NCBI GenBank assembly: GCA_019137195.1
Contig: JAGVSR010000078.1
Coordinates: 1 to 37,249, forward strand
Direction of reading: 5' to 3'
DNA from: Alphaproteobacteria bacterium
GTDB lineage: Bacteria; Pseudomonadota; Alphaproteobacteria; Rhizobiales; Hyphomicrobiaceae
DNA length: 37,249 nt
Shown here: positions 8,233 to 19,019 of the stretch, in pieces
Layout of the letters: the number at the start of each line of letters is the position of its first letter
How positions within the stretch are numbered: position 1 is the first letter of the stretch
Notes under the pieces: model-generated
The model's input: the letters and a program-made list of their open reading frames with translations, nothing else
Database searches by the model: none
Told to the model about the DNA's origin: nothing
Position numbers and translations under genes: made by a program

Positions 8233-9333
8233 TTGAACATCGACGGCAAGCCTTACCGCACCATTTGGCTCGCCCATGACGGCCGCTCGGTCGAGATCAT
8301 CGACCAGACGCGGCTCCCGCATGCTTTCGAGATCGCGACGCTCGCGACGACGGAGGACGCGGCGCGCGCCATTCTCACCATGCAGGTGCGCGGCGCACCC
8401 CTGATCGGTGCCACGGCGGCCTATGGTGTCGCCCTCGCCATGGCTGCCGATCCCTCGGACGTCAATCTCGCCGCCGCCATCGATCACCTCGGCCGCCAGC
8501 GCCCGACCGCGGTGAACCTGAAGTGGGCCCTCGAGGAGATGCGCCGCACCTTGAAGCCGCTCGCGCCCTCGGAACGCATGAGCGCGGCCTACGCGAAGGC
8601 CGCCGACATCGTCGAGGACGACATGACCTCGTGCCGGCGCATCGGCGTGCATGGCGTCGGCTTGATCGAGCGCATCGCCACCCACAAGCGCCCTGGAGCG
8701 CGCGTCAATATCCTCACCCACTGCAACGCCGGCTGGCTCGCCTGCGTCGACTGGGGAACTGCGACCTCGCCCATCTATCACGCCTTCGACGCCGGGCTTC
8801 CCGTCCACGTCTGGGTCGACGAGACGCGCCCGCGCAATCAGGGCGCGTCGCTGACCGCTTTCGAGCTCGGCAGACACGGCGTGCCGCACACCATCGTCGC
8901 CGACAACGCCGGTGGCCACCTGATGCAGCACGGGCTCGTCGATATGTGCATCGTCGGCTCGGATCGCGTCACCGCCATCGGTGACGTCGCCAACAAGATC
9001 GGCACATACCTGAAGGCACTTGCCGCCTTCGACAACCGCGTGCCGTTCTACGTCGCCATGCCGCATTCCACGATCGACTGGAATTTGGAGCGTGGAGCCG
9101 ACATCCCGATCGAGGAGCGCTCGCCCGACGAGGTTTTGAAAATGACCGGCCGCCTTCCCGATGGCTCGATCGTTACGACCGACATCGCCGCGCCGGGCTC
9201 GCCAGCGTTGAACCCCGCGTTCGACGTCACGCCCGCCCGCTACGTCACCGGCTTCATCACCGAGCGCGGCATCTGCCAGGCGACCCGGGATGGGCTCCTT
9301 GAGCTCTATCCGGAGCGGGCGGCGGGGTCGTGA
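8233..9333 (+). CDS. mtnA: S-methyl-5-thioribose-1-phosphate isomerase
   Basis: MtnA isomerises 5-methylthioribose-1-phosphate, the product of MtnP, to 5-methylthioribulose-1-phosphate. The start is TTG at 8233, one base after the apt stop, with GAGGGG upstream; the N-terminus [13 protein letters not shown] fits the family. Of 366 residues, the catalytic cysteine is C164 (in THCNAGWLA) and the catalytic aspartate D244 (in [18 protein letters not shown]). [13 protein letters not shown] (53-65) is also diagnostic. eIF2B-type regulatory proteins share the fold, but the intact Cys/Asp pair supports the enzyme. The later salvage genes mtnB/C/D/K are not in this window. Confidence 0.97.
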   Translation: MNIDGKPYRTIWLAHDGRSVEIIDQTRLPHAFEIATLATTEDAARAILTMQVRGAPLIGATAAYGVALAMAADPSDVNLAAAIDHLGRQRPTAVNLKWALEEMRRTLKPLAPSERMSAAYAKAADIVEDDMTSCRRIGVHGVGLIERIATHKRPGARVNILTHCNAGWLACVDWGTATSPIYHAFDAGLPVHVWVDETRPRNQGASLTAFELGRHGVPHTIVADNAGGHLMQHGLVDMCIVGSDRVTAIGDVANKIGTYLKALAAFDNRVPFYVAMPHSTIDWNLERGADIPIEERSPDEVLKMTGRLPDGSIVTTDIAAPGSPALNPAFDVTPARYVTGFITERGICQATRDGLLELYPERAAGS

Positions 9334-9952
9334 GCGGAGAGAACAAGACGTCCTTCGTCCTCGCTGCGGCATCAGCCATAGCCGTCTCGTTCGGGATCGG
9401 GCGCTACGGTATCGGACTCTACCTGCCAGACGTCGCGCGCGAATTCGGCCTTAGCGACGCTGACCTCGGATTCCTCGCCAGTGCTGGCTGAGCCGGCTAC
9501 GTCGCGGCCTCACTCCTTGCCATGATTACGATCGCGTCCGTTGGCCCCAGGGTGTTCGTCGCCCTCGGCCTCTGTGTTGCGGCGCTTGGCATGGGACAAA
9601 TCGCGATGGCGACGAGCCCGCTCGGCCTCACGATAGGTGCGATTCTGACAGGGATCAGCCCCGGCCTCGTCTTTGCACCCATCGCGGACGCCATTGCCTC
9701 CGAGTTCCCGCCGCCGGCGTTGTGTTCGGCTTCGCCTGCATTATGGCCACAAGTCAGATCGGCGCCTGGGCGATCTCGATCTGGCCGCGCATGCCCACGG
9801 CAGGCTTCGGTTTCACGTTTCTCGTGTTCTCAGCCGGTGCCGTTGTCGGACCAGCAGCGGCGGGGCTTACGGCCGAATGCATCGGCCTGGCGACCACGCT
9901 GGCGCTCACTGGCGCGCTGACAGCCGGTCTGCTTGCGGCATTGCCACGTTGA
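9330..9952 (+). pseudogene. broken MFS transporter (YbfB/YjiJ-like)
   Basis: The frame opens with GTG overlapping the mtnA stop (GTGA) and encodes SFGIGRYGIGLYLPDVAREF, the conserved first helix of YbfB/YjiJ-like major facilitator proteins. At 9489-9491 a TGA replaces what is normally Trp in the stretch SAG-x-AGYVAASLLA. The same frame resumes through helices ending FAPIADAIASEFPPPA. Around 9715-9725 it shifts, and the other frame encodes FGFACIMATSQIGAW and the last helices to LLAALPR. Total coding length is about 207 residues against roughly 390 for the family, so the middle is also missing. One stop, one frameshift and an internal deletion mark it as inactive. Confidence 0.85.
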
Positions 9953-9994
9953 CCGGCAGGTCACGGCGGAGAAGGACGGAGGCTGGCGCCACCC

Positions 9995-11620
<1,626 letters not shown>

Positions 11621-11666
11621 GGGCTCGGGTTCTTTCTTCCGGCGTCCAGACTGTCTCTAACGCTAG

Positions 11667-11781
11667 CCCTCTCCTCTCGGTGGAGACGGCACTGTGCTGG
11701 TGCCCGATGTGAGATCGAGAACCTGCTACGCCTGCCTATGGCACTCCCACTCCCCCTGGAGAGAGGGCCAGGGTGAGGGGC
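11667..11781. repeat. dispersed intergenic repeat, copy 1
   Basis: Between purA and prfC lies a sequence with a CCCTCTCC...GGTGGAGACGGC start and a CTGGAGAGAGGGCCAGGGTGAGGGG-type end (the end is quoted as a pattern; it spans about 11756-11780). A related sequence occurs at 20492-20611. This type of GC-rich repeat, usually found between genes and able to form hairpins, is common in alphaproteobacterial genomes. It shows no open reading frame of its own. Confidence 0.6.
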
Positions 11782-11802
11782 CTGTTCCGTACTCAGCTAC
11801 AC

Positions 11803-13095
<1,293 letters not shown>

Positions 13096-13712
13096 ATGCT
13101 TCCAGCCACAAGATTAGGCCCCGACAAGGCTGCCGGGGCCGTGGGTTCGTTTGCGGGGGGGTTATAGCCCATATTCGGCGCCGGCCAAGCCGGATTTCGG
13201 GTCCCGGGCGGCGTCTGACCGCAGGGGGCCGCAACCCTGGAAGCACTCGCGGCGCCGAGACCCAGGTGGTTTGCAAGTGCCTCTCGGGGCAGCGGGAAAT
13301 CGCACATGGGGCCGGCAGACCGGCCGCCCGCTGTTGCCAACAAGTGATGCCCGTGCCACAGCATCCCGGGATAGGCACGCGCGCTGGGCGACGCCGCCCC
13401 CCGATGCCGGATCGGGCTCTCGGCCATGTCCTCGGTTCGGAAGGCCCATCGATGAGCCAAGAACGTCTGGGGGCCAGGTGCCGCGCGCCGGGCGATGCCT
13501 TGGCATCGGTCAGGCGCTTCGACGCGTCATCGGGCGTTCGTGGCACACCGGCGCCGATGGCGCGGTGATTTTTTGCCCGAAGGTTCGTCGCAAGGACTTG
13601 CAAACCGAATTGGTTTGCGGCGTCCTTGCGTCTGCCAGGGCGCCAAAAATCCCTCGCCTCGATGGATGGCCCAATCCCATCGAGTACACGGCCTAGGCTG
13701 ATCCAAGTAACC
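13096..13712. other. 617-base gap without a convincing gene, with hairpins
   Basis: No reading frame here has a recognisable protein or a good start. The stretch holds three clear inverted repeats: GGCCCCG / CGGGGCC (13117-13123 and 13134-13140, in the purA leader), CGATGCC-TT-GGCATCG (13493-13508), and a 42-base compound hairpin at 13589-13630. A TTTTTT run occurs at about 13569-13574. The left end should contain the purA promoter (minus strand) and the right end the promoter for the EamA transporter. I do not recognise a named structured RNA: the tmRNA, SRP and RNase P signature sequences I know were not found by eye. Confidence 0.4.
13589..13630. other. 42-base compound hairpin
   Basis: CGCAAGGAC (13589-13597) pairs with GTCCTTGCG (13622-13630), and inside it GCAAACC (13600-13606) pairs with GGTTTGC (13612-13618) around a GAATT loop. 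That gives 16 base pairs with a small 2/3-base internal loop. It could be part of a non-coding RNA, a protein-binding palindrome or a terminator. There is no T-run directly after it on either strand. Confidence 0.6.
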
Positions 13713-14609
13713 ATGCTCGACCGGCTTTCCCGTCCGACGCCCGCCGTCGCCTATTTGCTGCTCACGCTGACGACGCTCTTCTGGGCCGGCAACTATACCA
13801 TCGGCCGTTGGGCCGCGGGCCATGTGCCGCCGGTCACGCTCGCCTTCCTCCGCTGGACCGGCGCCATGGCGCTCGTCCTGCCGCTCGCCGTGTCGCACTT
13901 GAAGCGCGACTGGCCGGTTGTTCGTGCCAACCTCGGCACGCTGCTCGTTCTCGGTACGCTCGGCGGCGGGCTCTTCAATACTCTGCAATACATCGCGCTC
14001 TCCGAGACGACTGCCACCAGCGCCGGGATCATCAACTCGTCGTCTCCGGTGATGATCGCAATCCTCTCATTCTTCTTGAACGGTGAGCGCGTTGCCCCGC
14101 GCCAGATGGCCGGCATCGCTCTGTCGCTCACGGGTGTCCTGGTCGTCATTGCCAAGGGCGACGTCGAGAGCCTCGCCGCGCTTTCCTTCAATCGCGGCGA
14201 CCTCATCATGCTCGGCGCCATGATGCTGTGGGCGCTCTACACCGCCCTGCTCGACAAGCGCCCGCGGCTCTCCTTTCTCTCCTTCGCGGCGGTCACCTAC
14301 GCCGTCGCCTCGGGCCTCAACCTGCCGCTCGCCGCTGCCGAGCTGGCGATGGGCGCCTCGATCGATCCGTCCCTCGCCTCGCTGGCCGCCGTGGCCTACA
14401 TCGTCGTCTTTCCGAGCTTCCTCGCCTACCTCTGCTACAACCGAGGCATCGAGATCATTGGCCCGGTCCGGGGCGGCGTCTTCATCCACCTCGTGCCCCT
14501 CTTCACCGTAGTCCTTGCCGTCCTCTTCCTCGGTGAGGACCCTGCACCCTACCATGCGGTGGGATTTGCACTCATCTTGACGGGCGTGTGGCTCGCAAGC
14601 GGGCGTTGA
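13713..14609 (+). CDS. EamA/DMT-family transporter
   Basis: This is a drug/metabolite-transporter superfamily permease with two EamA domains and about ten membrane helices in 298 residues. The first repeat begins PAVAYLLLTLTTLFWAGNYTI with the family's WxxN/WAxN-like motif; the second starts near DLIMLGAMMLWALYTALLDK. The C-terminal helices contain EDPAPYHAVGFALILTGVWL, also typical. I chose ATG at 13713, since the open frame upstream does not look coding; the ribosome-binding site is weak. Substrates of this family are varied (amino acids, metabolites), so none is assigned. Confidence 0.9.
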   Translation: MLDRLSRPTPAVAYLLLTLTTLFWAGNYTIGRWAAGHVPPVTLAFLRWTGAMALVLPLAVSHLKRDWPVVRANLGTLLVLGTLGGGLFNTLQYIALSETTATSAGIINSSSPVMIAILSFFLNGERVAPRQMAGIALSLTGVLVVIAKGDVESLAALSFNRGDLIMLGAMMLWALYTALLDKRPRLSFLSFAAVTYAVASGLNLPLAAAELAMGASIDPSLASLAAVAYIVVFPSFLAYLCYNRGIEIIGPVRGGVFIHLVPLFTVVLAVLFLGEDPAPYHAVGFALILTGVWLASGR

Positions 14610-14776
14610 GACGGACTGCGAGGCACAGAACGGACGTGCGGACGGGCAACTGCGGACGCGCTCGGGCCGCGAGCCGTTGAGCTCAGGCCGGGATGATCGG
14701 CTGGCATCTGCTGTTGGCGGTTCCTTCCGGGATTGGCCGCGCGTCACAGTGCGGCCGACGGACAGTCACCCGCCCC

Positions 14777-16312
14777 TCACCACCACCAGCCTTGTTGCAC
14801 CTGTTTCTTGCCGCCGCGCTTCGCCGCATTCCCGGTTTGCCGTTGTGGGCTTGGCTGCTCGATGTAGCCGAAGCCGAAGAAGCCGCCGTCGCCCCATGGT
14901 GTGCTTTTGGCAACAGGGACGCTGACCGTAGGCCGGCGTGTCTTGAAGCCGCCTTGGGGCTGGTTGTTCAGCACGGCGACAAACTCGGTGCGGTAGTTGG
15001 TTTCGCGGCTCAGCGGCTCGTCTGAGACGACGATCGAGGATCGGGGCAAGGCGGTCGGCGCGATGCGATCGAGCACGTCCTGCGGGATGGTGATGCGGTC
15101 GAGCGCGTTTTTGGCGTCGTCCCCGCTGTCGATCGTGACCGCTGTCCAGCGAAGGCCCGAGTCGTTGAGCGCCATGGCCGTAAATACATGCGTTCCGATC
15201 GGCTGGTCCGGGTCGCGGATCGTGACCGGAACTTCGATGGTGGCATCGAATACCTCGCCCCCGTCTGGCCACGGCTTGTGCGTGTTCCGCCGCACGTAGA
15301 GCTTCTGCGTCGCCCGGCTGATAAAGACCGATACCGGCTCGAGTGCGAGCTTCGCATCGGCCGCCGTCTTGGCGGCTTCGACCTTCCTGTCTGCGGCCGC
15401 TTTGGCGGCATCCTTTGCCCGGGCTGCAGCATCGAGCTTGGGCTGCGCATCGGCTTTCGCTGTGTCGAGCTTCGTCGCGGCGTCCTCGGCCTTGGTAGCC
15501 GCCTTCAGGGTCCGATCCTCGGCACGCTCCAGGGCCTCGTCCGACTTTGCCGCGCCGAGTGCTTTCTGCGCGGAAGCGAGCTCGGCATCGGCATCCGACT
15601 TGCGTTGTTCCAGTTTGCGCAGGGACGCGGCGAGCGAGGCTGCCTCGCGCGCCGCTGTCGCGGCGGCCTTCTTCGCCTCGTCGGCCGCCTTGGCGGCCTC
15701 CGCAGCCTCGCGCTCGAGCGCCTCGGCTCGCGCAGGGGCAGTCGAAACGGTCGCGACGTTCGGTGCGAAGAGGGCCGTGTGAGAAATGTCGACCGGAGCC
15801 GCATCGTCCGGCGAGATGATCACCCGCATCCCGATCCGAGTCTTGTCGAACAGTGTCTCGGCAAAGCCAAATGGCATCCGCACGCAGCCGTGCGAGGCGG
15901 CATAGCCCGGCAGCGGGCCACCGTGCAACGCGATGCCGTTCCAGGTGAGCCGTTGCATGTGGGGCATCCGGGCGTCGTCATAGAGATTCGAGCGGTGGTC
16001 CTCGTTCTTCTCGAGAACGGCGAACACACCAGCTGGCGTCTCACGTCCCTTGGTGCCAGTCGACACCGGCGCGCGCAGGATCCAGCCATCGGCGTCATAG
16101 AACGTGACACGCTGGCTCTTGATCGACACGATCGCCATGATGGGCTCGCCGGCATCTCGCGCCGCCGCTGCCTCGGAGTGAGCCTCCGTGCGTGGCTCTC
16201 TTGCCCCGGCCTCGTCCGTGAGCGCCGCCAGCGTAGCAACGGCAGAAAACGCTGCGATGGCAGCAAGTCTCGAACGCCAAACGATAAATTGTGCCATCAA
16301 GGGTTCAGTCAT
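14777..16312 (-). CDS. two-domain L,D-transpeptidase family protein
   Basis: This exported protein (511 residues, signal-like helix about 15-30) has a YkuD L,D-transpeptidase domain at about 60-170. The active-site stretch is IALHGGPLPGYAASHGCVRM, with catalytic C143 and partner H130. In this family the enzyme cross-links peptidoglycan or attaches proteins to it. A long Ala/Lys/Glu-rich coiled coil follows (about 195-325). A second YkuD-like region at about 326-450 (VSVFISRATQKLYVRRN, then RSSIVVSDEPLSRETNY) lacks the His and Ser-His-Gly-Cys motif and should be inactive, perhaps binding-only. The tail is Lys/Gln/Trp-rich. The 418-base gap before it holds no clear gene. Confidence 0.9.
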   Translation of the reverse strand: MTEPLMAQFIVWRSRLAAIAAFSAVATLAALTDEAGAREPRTEAHSEAAAARDAGEPIMAIVSIKSQRVTFYDADGWILRAPVSTGTKGRETPAGVFAVLEKNEDHRSNLYDDARMPHMQRLTWNGIALHGGPLPGYAASHGCVRMPFGFAETLFDKTRIGMRVIISPDDAAPVDISHTALFAPNVATVSTAPARAEALEREAAEAAKAADEAKKAAATAAREAASLAASLRKLEQRKSDADAELASAQKALGAAKSDEALERAEDRTLKAATKAEDAATKLDTAKADAQPKLDAAARAKDAAKAAADRKVEAAKTAADAKLALEPVSVFISRATQKLYVRRNTHKPWPDGGEVFDATIEVPVTIRDPDQPIGTHVFTAMALNDSGLRWTAVTIDSGDDAKNALDRITIPQDVLDRIAPTALPRSSIVVSDEPLSRETNYRTEFVAVLNNQPQGGFKTRRPTVSVPVAKSTPWGDGGFFGFGYIEQPSPQRQTGNAAKRGGKKQVQQGWWW

Positions 16313-16730
16313 GCCACGCCCCGGTCGCTACGCAAGTTCGTGCTTGCTTCGATAGCTGATCTTCCACCGGCTTCCAACTCGTTCTGGGAGGCTGCCGGCT
16401 CGTCCCTCGGTTCAAAAGCACCCCAGGTCGTTGGAACGACGGCCCGCTGTTGACAGGCTGGGGCCGCGTCGCAGATGAGAACGACAGCGGTCGCGGGTGT
16501 AACGCTGCTGGCCAGGCTACCCGGACGCCTGATCGTGGCGCACAACGACGTTGGCCGGGCTGGCGGCTCGCTCGCGACGCCGGAGTTGCCGATCGGCACG
16601 AACGGCGCTGTCGCGCATGTCCGTCGCGTGCGACCCGGCTCCGCGTCGGGTTGTCCGGTGCCGCGGACCTGAGCTCCAGCTGCTGCAGCCACGCGATCAG
16701 GCCGTCGGCCGCGCTGCACCCGGATGCTCC
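16313..16730. other. 418-base gap between two minus-strand genes
   Basis: No supported gene. Short open frames exist on both strands but show no recognisable motifs or good ribosome-binding sites. The promoter for the L,D-transpeptidase gene should lie in the left part. I saw no strong hairpin followed by a T-run that would end the DUF262 gene, and no tRNA. Confidence 0.4.
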
Positions 16731-18371
16731 TCATACCGGCAGCTCCCAGGCGTCGAACAGGATCCGGATCATGTGCTCGGTTCGGTCGTCTATGGCCTTG
16801 CTGTTCCACTCGTCGGTCCCCGCGAGCGTCGTTGCGATCTTGAAGCCCGACTGCGCGTAGATCACACGCTTGTCGCTCCAGTCCTTGCTGTCCGCGGCGA
16901 AGTTGTCGGCACCCGACAGCAGCGTCAGGTTTCCGAGCCGGTGCGAGTAGCTCTTGACCGACTTCGGCGTTTTGAACTCGGTGCGCCAGCCGCTCTTGTC
17001 GAGCCACCCGCACGGCAGGATGTGCTCCACGGTGCAGAGATCGGGGTGGATCGGCCCTGGATCCTGCCCCAGCTCCGACGAGATGCGTCTCAGGATGCGC
17101 CCGGCGTAGCGGCGCGAGTCGAACGTGTGGGCGCGAAGGCTTTCGAGCGCGTCGTCGCGCGTTGCCTTGCTGATGGCGAGTTCCTTCATCTCCGCGACCG
17201 GCATGCCCTTGTCGATCTCGGCGAGCAGCCGCACCAGCAGCTTCTGCTGCCGCGACGGGTCCATGCCCGAGAGGCGTAGCATCCACATCAGCCGCTCGAG
17301 CCGGGCGAAGAAGAGCACGGTCTCCCGGCTCCCCGAGCGCTTCTCGAGCCACAGCATGCCGGCCGGCAGCCACGCATTCGGCGCGATCCAAGTCATACGC
17401 TCGATCGACGCGGCGATTCTCGGCCGGTCGCCGGGAATGCCAGCCTCCATGCGCCGGAGCGCCGAGAGCCGCTCGCCGGCGGGCTCCAGAACCTTCTCGA
17501 TGAAGCGCCGCCCATCGGTCTTGATGTTGCTGTTCTCGATCAGGTCGGAATCGACCGGCTTGTCCGATGGCCGGCGCGTGATGAGGGTTCTGAGGTGCCC
17601 GAGCAGGCCATACATCTCCTCGCCCCCGAGCGACATCTCGAGCTTTTCCCAGATCTTGCGGCACGCCTCTCGCTCGCCGAGCGGGATGAGGGCGAGCATG
17701 CTCGACTTGGCACGGTTCGTCAGGCTGAACCGGTAGCGCGTCTCCTCCTCCTTCTGCAGGAAGCGCCACGCCTCGTTCTCGTCGCGCACGATCGAGACGG
17801 TGATGAAGCAGTTGTCGGCGAGGAAGCTCGCCATGGCGTCGAGCGATTCCACGGGCACGGTGCGATGACTGAGCTGGCCGACGAGGTAGTCGCGGTTCTC
17901 GATCACGTTGCGCTCTGTCTCGGACAGATCCTCGGGGTTCTCCTCGAGTTCGAGCGTGGTCGCACCGGGGCGCTGCACATAGGTCTCGACGAAGTCGCGC
18001 AGCATCTCTTGCGGCGTGAGCCGATGCCCGGTCTCGGCGTTGATGAGGTCGTGCAGCCAGGCACGTTCGGCGGCGCCGCGCGGGATGTCGCGAAGCACGG
18101 CGAACAGGATGGTGAGCGTCATCATGCGCTGGTGCCCGTCGACCAGTGCCGTGTCCGGGTTGTCGGGCATCTTCGCCAGCATGATGTTGCCGAGGAAGTA
18201 GCGCCTTTGGTCACCCTCCAGCTCGAGCGCGTCGAAGATATCGGTGAGTAGCTTCCCCACCTGCCCCGTCTGCCACGCGTAGGCACGCTGGAACCAGGGC
18301 AGCCGGAACGCATACTCGCCGGAGAACAGCTCCCTCAGCGAGAGCACTTTGACTTGAATGAAATCCCGCAC
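16731..18371 (-). CDS. DUF262/DUF1524 (GmrSD-like) protein
   Basis: The N-terminal DUF262 domain is a ParB/Srx-like nucleotide-binding module seen in GmrS-type restriction subunits. It shows PWFQRAYAW (25-33) and VDGHQRMMTL (77-86), a variant of the usual VDGQQRLTTL. The C-terminal DUF1524 domain is an HNH-type nuclease: TVEHILP followed by HRLGNLTLLSGADNF and WSDKR. Fusions of this kind include type IV restriction enzymes that cut modified phage DNA, but the DUF262/DUF1524 family is broad. The GTG at 18371 with GGGGGAA upstream is preferred (546 residues); an in-frame ATG at 18449 is possible. No methylase or other defence gene adjoins it. Confidence 0.85.
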   Translation of the reverse strand: MRDFIQVKVLSLRELFSGEYAFRLPWFQRAYAWQTGQVGKLLTDIFDALELEGDQRRYFLGNIMLAKMPDNPDTALVDGHQRMMTLTILFAVLRDIPRGAAERAWLHDLINAETGHRLTPQEMLRDFVETYVQRPGATTLELEENPEDLSETERNVIENRDYLVGQLSHRTVPVESLDAMASFLADNCFITVSIVRDENEAWRFLQKEEETRYRFSLTNRAKSSMLALIPLGEREACRKIWEKLEMSLGGEEMYGLLGHLRTLITRRPSDKPVDSDLIENSNIKTDGRRFIEKVLEPAGERLSALRRMEAGIPGDRPRIAASIERMTWIAPNAWLPAGMLWLEKRSGSRETVLFFARLERLMWMLRLSGMDPSRQQKLLVRLLAEIDKGMPVAEMKELAISKATRDDALESLRAHTFDSRRYAGRILRRISSELGQDPGPIHPDLCTVEHILPCGWLDKSGWRTEFKTPKSVKSYSHRLGNLTLLSGADNFAADSKDWSDKRVIYAQSGFKIATTLAGTDEWNSKAIDDRTEHMIRILFDAWELPV

Positions 18372-18653
18372 GAATTCCCCCGTGGGCTTTTCGCCCCTCT
18401 TTGGATAGCTAGCCGATCGCGGTCGAAGCTGGAATGCCCCAACCGCCATGTCCCGCCGCCGTTCGCGCAGACCTTGGATCTGGTGCCGCGCGCCGGCTGC
18501 TTGAGCCTCCGTCGGTGTCGCCGCTGGACGCCGGTAATGGCGTCAGCTATGGCCTCGCTCGATCGCGCCCCGCTGTCTGGAGCCGTCACCTCCGCGGCAA
18601 TGCGCAGTCTTCAGTCTCTCCGGTCATCTTGGCAAAGTCTGGACACGACAGCA

Positions 18654-19019
18654 ATGAGAGCGAGCCGCCCCGCCTTGGTCTACAAAGTCCTTCCTCGCAC
18701 GGACTGGGACGTGGCGTGCCGCAGCGGCTCTTACGCTGGATCGGCCGACGACCTGCGCGACGGCTTCATCCACCTTTCGGCCGTTCACCAGCTCGCCGGC
18801 ACGCTGGCCAAACACTTCAGCGGCGTGAGCGACCTCGTCCTCGTCGCGTTCGATCCGGTCTCTCTCGGTCCCGATCTGCGCTGGGAGCCCTCGCGCGGTG
18901 GCGACCTGTTCCCCCACCTGTTCGGCCCGCTCCCCTGCGCGACCGCGCTCGCGACGCGGGACCTGGCACTCAGAGCCGATGGCGTTCCCGTCCTGCCGGA
19001 GGATCTCGGCTCATGCTGA
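18654..19019 (+). CDS. DUF952 domain protein
   Basis: The 121-residue protein matches the DUF952 family: YKVLPRTDWDVA near the start, then SADDLRDGFIHLSAVHQL and TLAKHFSG, a LVLVAFDP strand and a RGGDLFPHLFGPLP block. The biochemical role of the family is not established. Its last bases overlap the pyrD start (ATGCTGA), which suggests translational coupling. ATG at 18654 is used because the conserved sequence begins a few residues later; the ribosome-binding site is weak. Confidence 0.88.
   Translation: MRASRPALVYKVLPRTDWDVACRSGSYAGSADDLRDGFIHLSAVHQLAGTLAKHFSGVSDLVLVAFDPVSLGPDLRWEPSRGGDLFPHLFGPLPCATALATRDLALRADGVPVLPEDLGSC

Noticed and set aside
9489-9491. Programmed readthrough or selenocysteine at the TGA in the MFS gene
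   Set aside because: No hairpin of SECIS type was seen after the TGA, and the same gene also has a frameshift and a missing middle, so decay is the simpler reading.
13151-13696. A 181-codon plus-strand open frame in the gap upstream of purA
   Set aside because: No ribosome-binding site, no motif, and a composition set by GC content. It overlaps strong hairpins.
15188-16453. A 421-codon plus-strand open frame opposite the L,D-transpeptidase
   Set aside because: Antisense shadow of an Ala/Lys-rich coiled coil; no recognisable domain.
18434-19012. N-terminal extension of pyrD in the same frame
   Set aside because: The extension overlaps the DUF952 gene in another frame and is Pro/Arg-rich. 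PyrD homologues start near MLSMLANLAQ.
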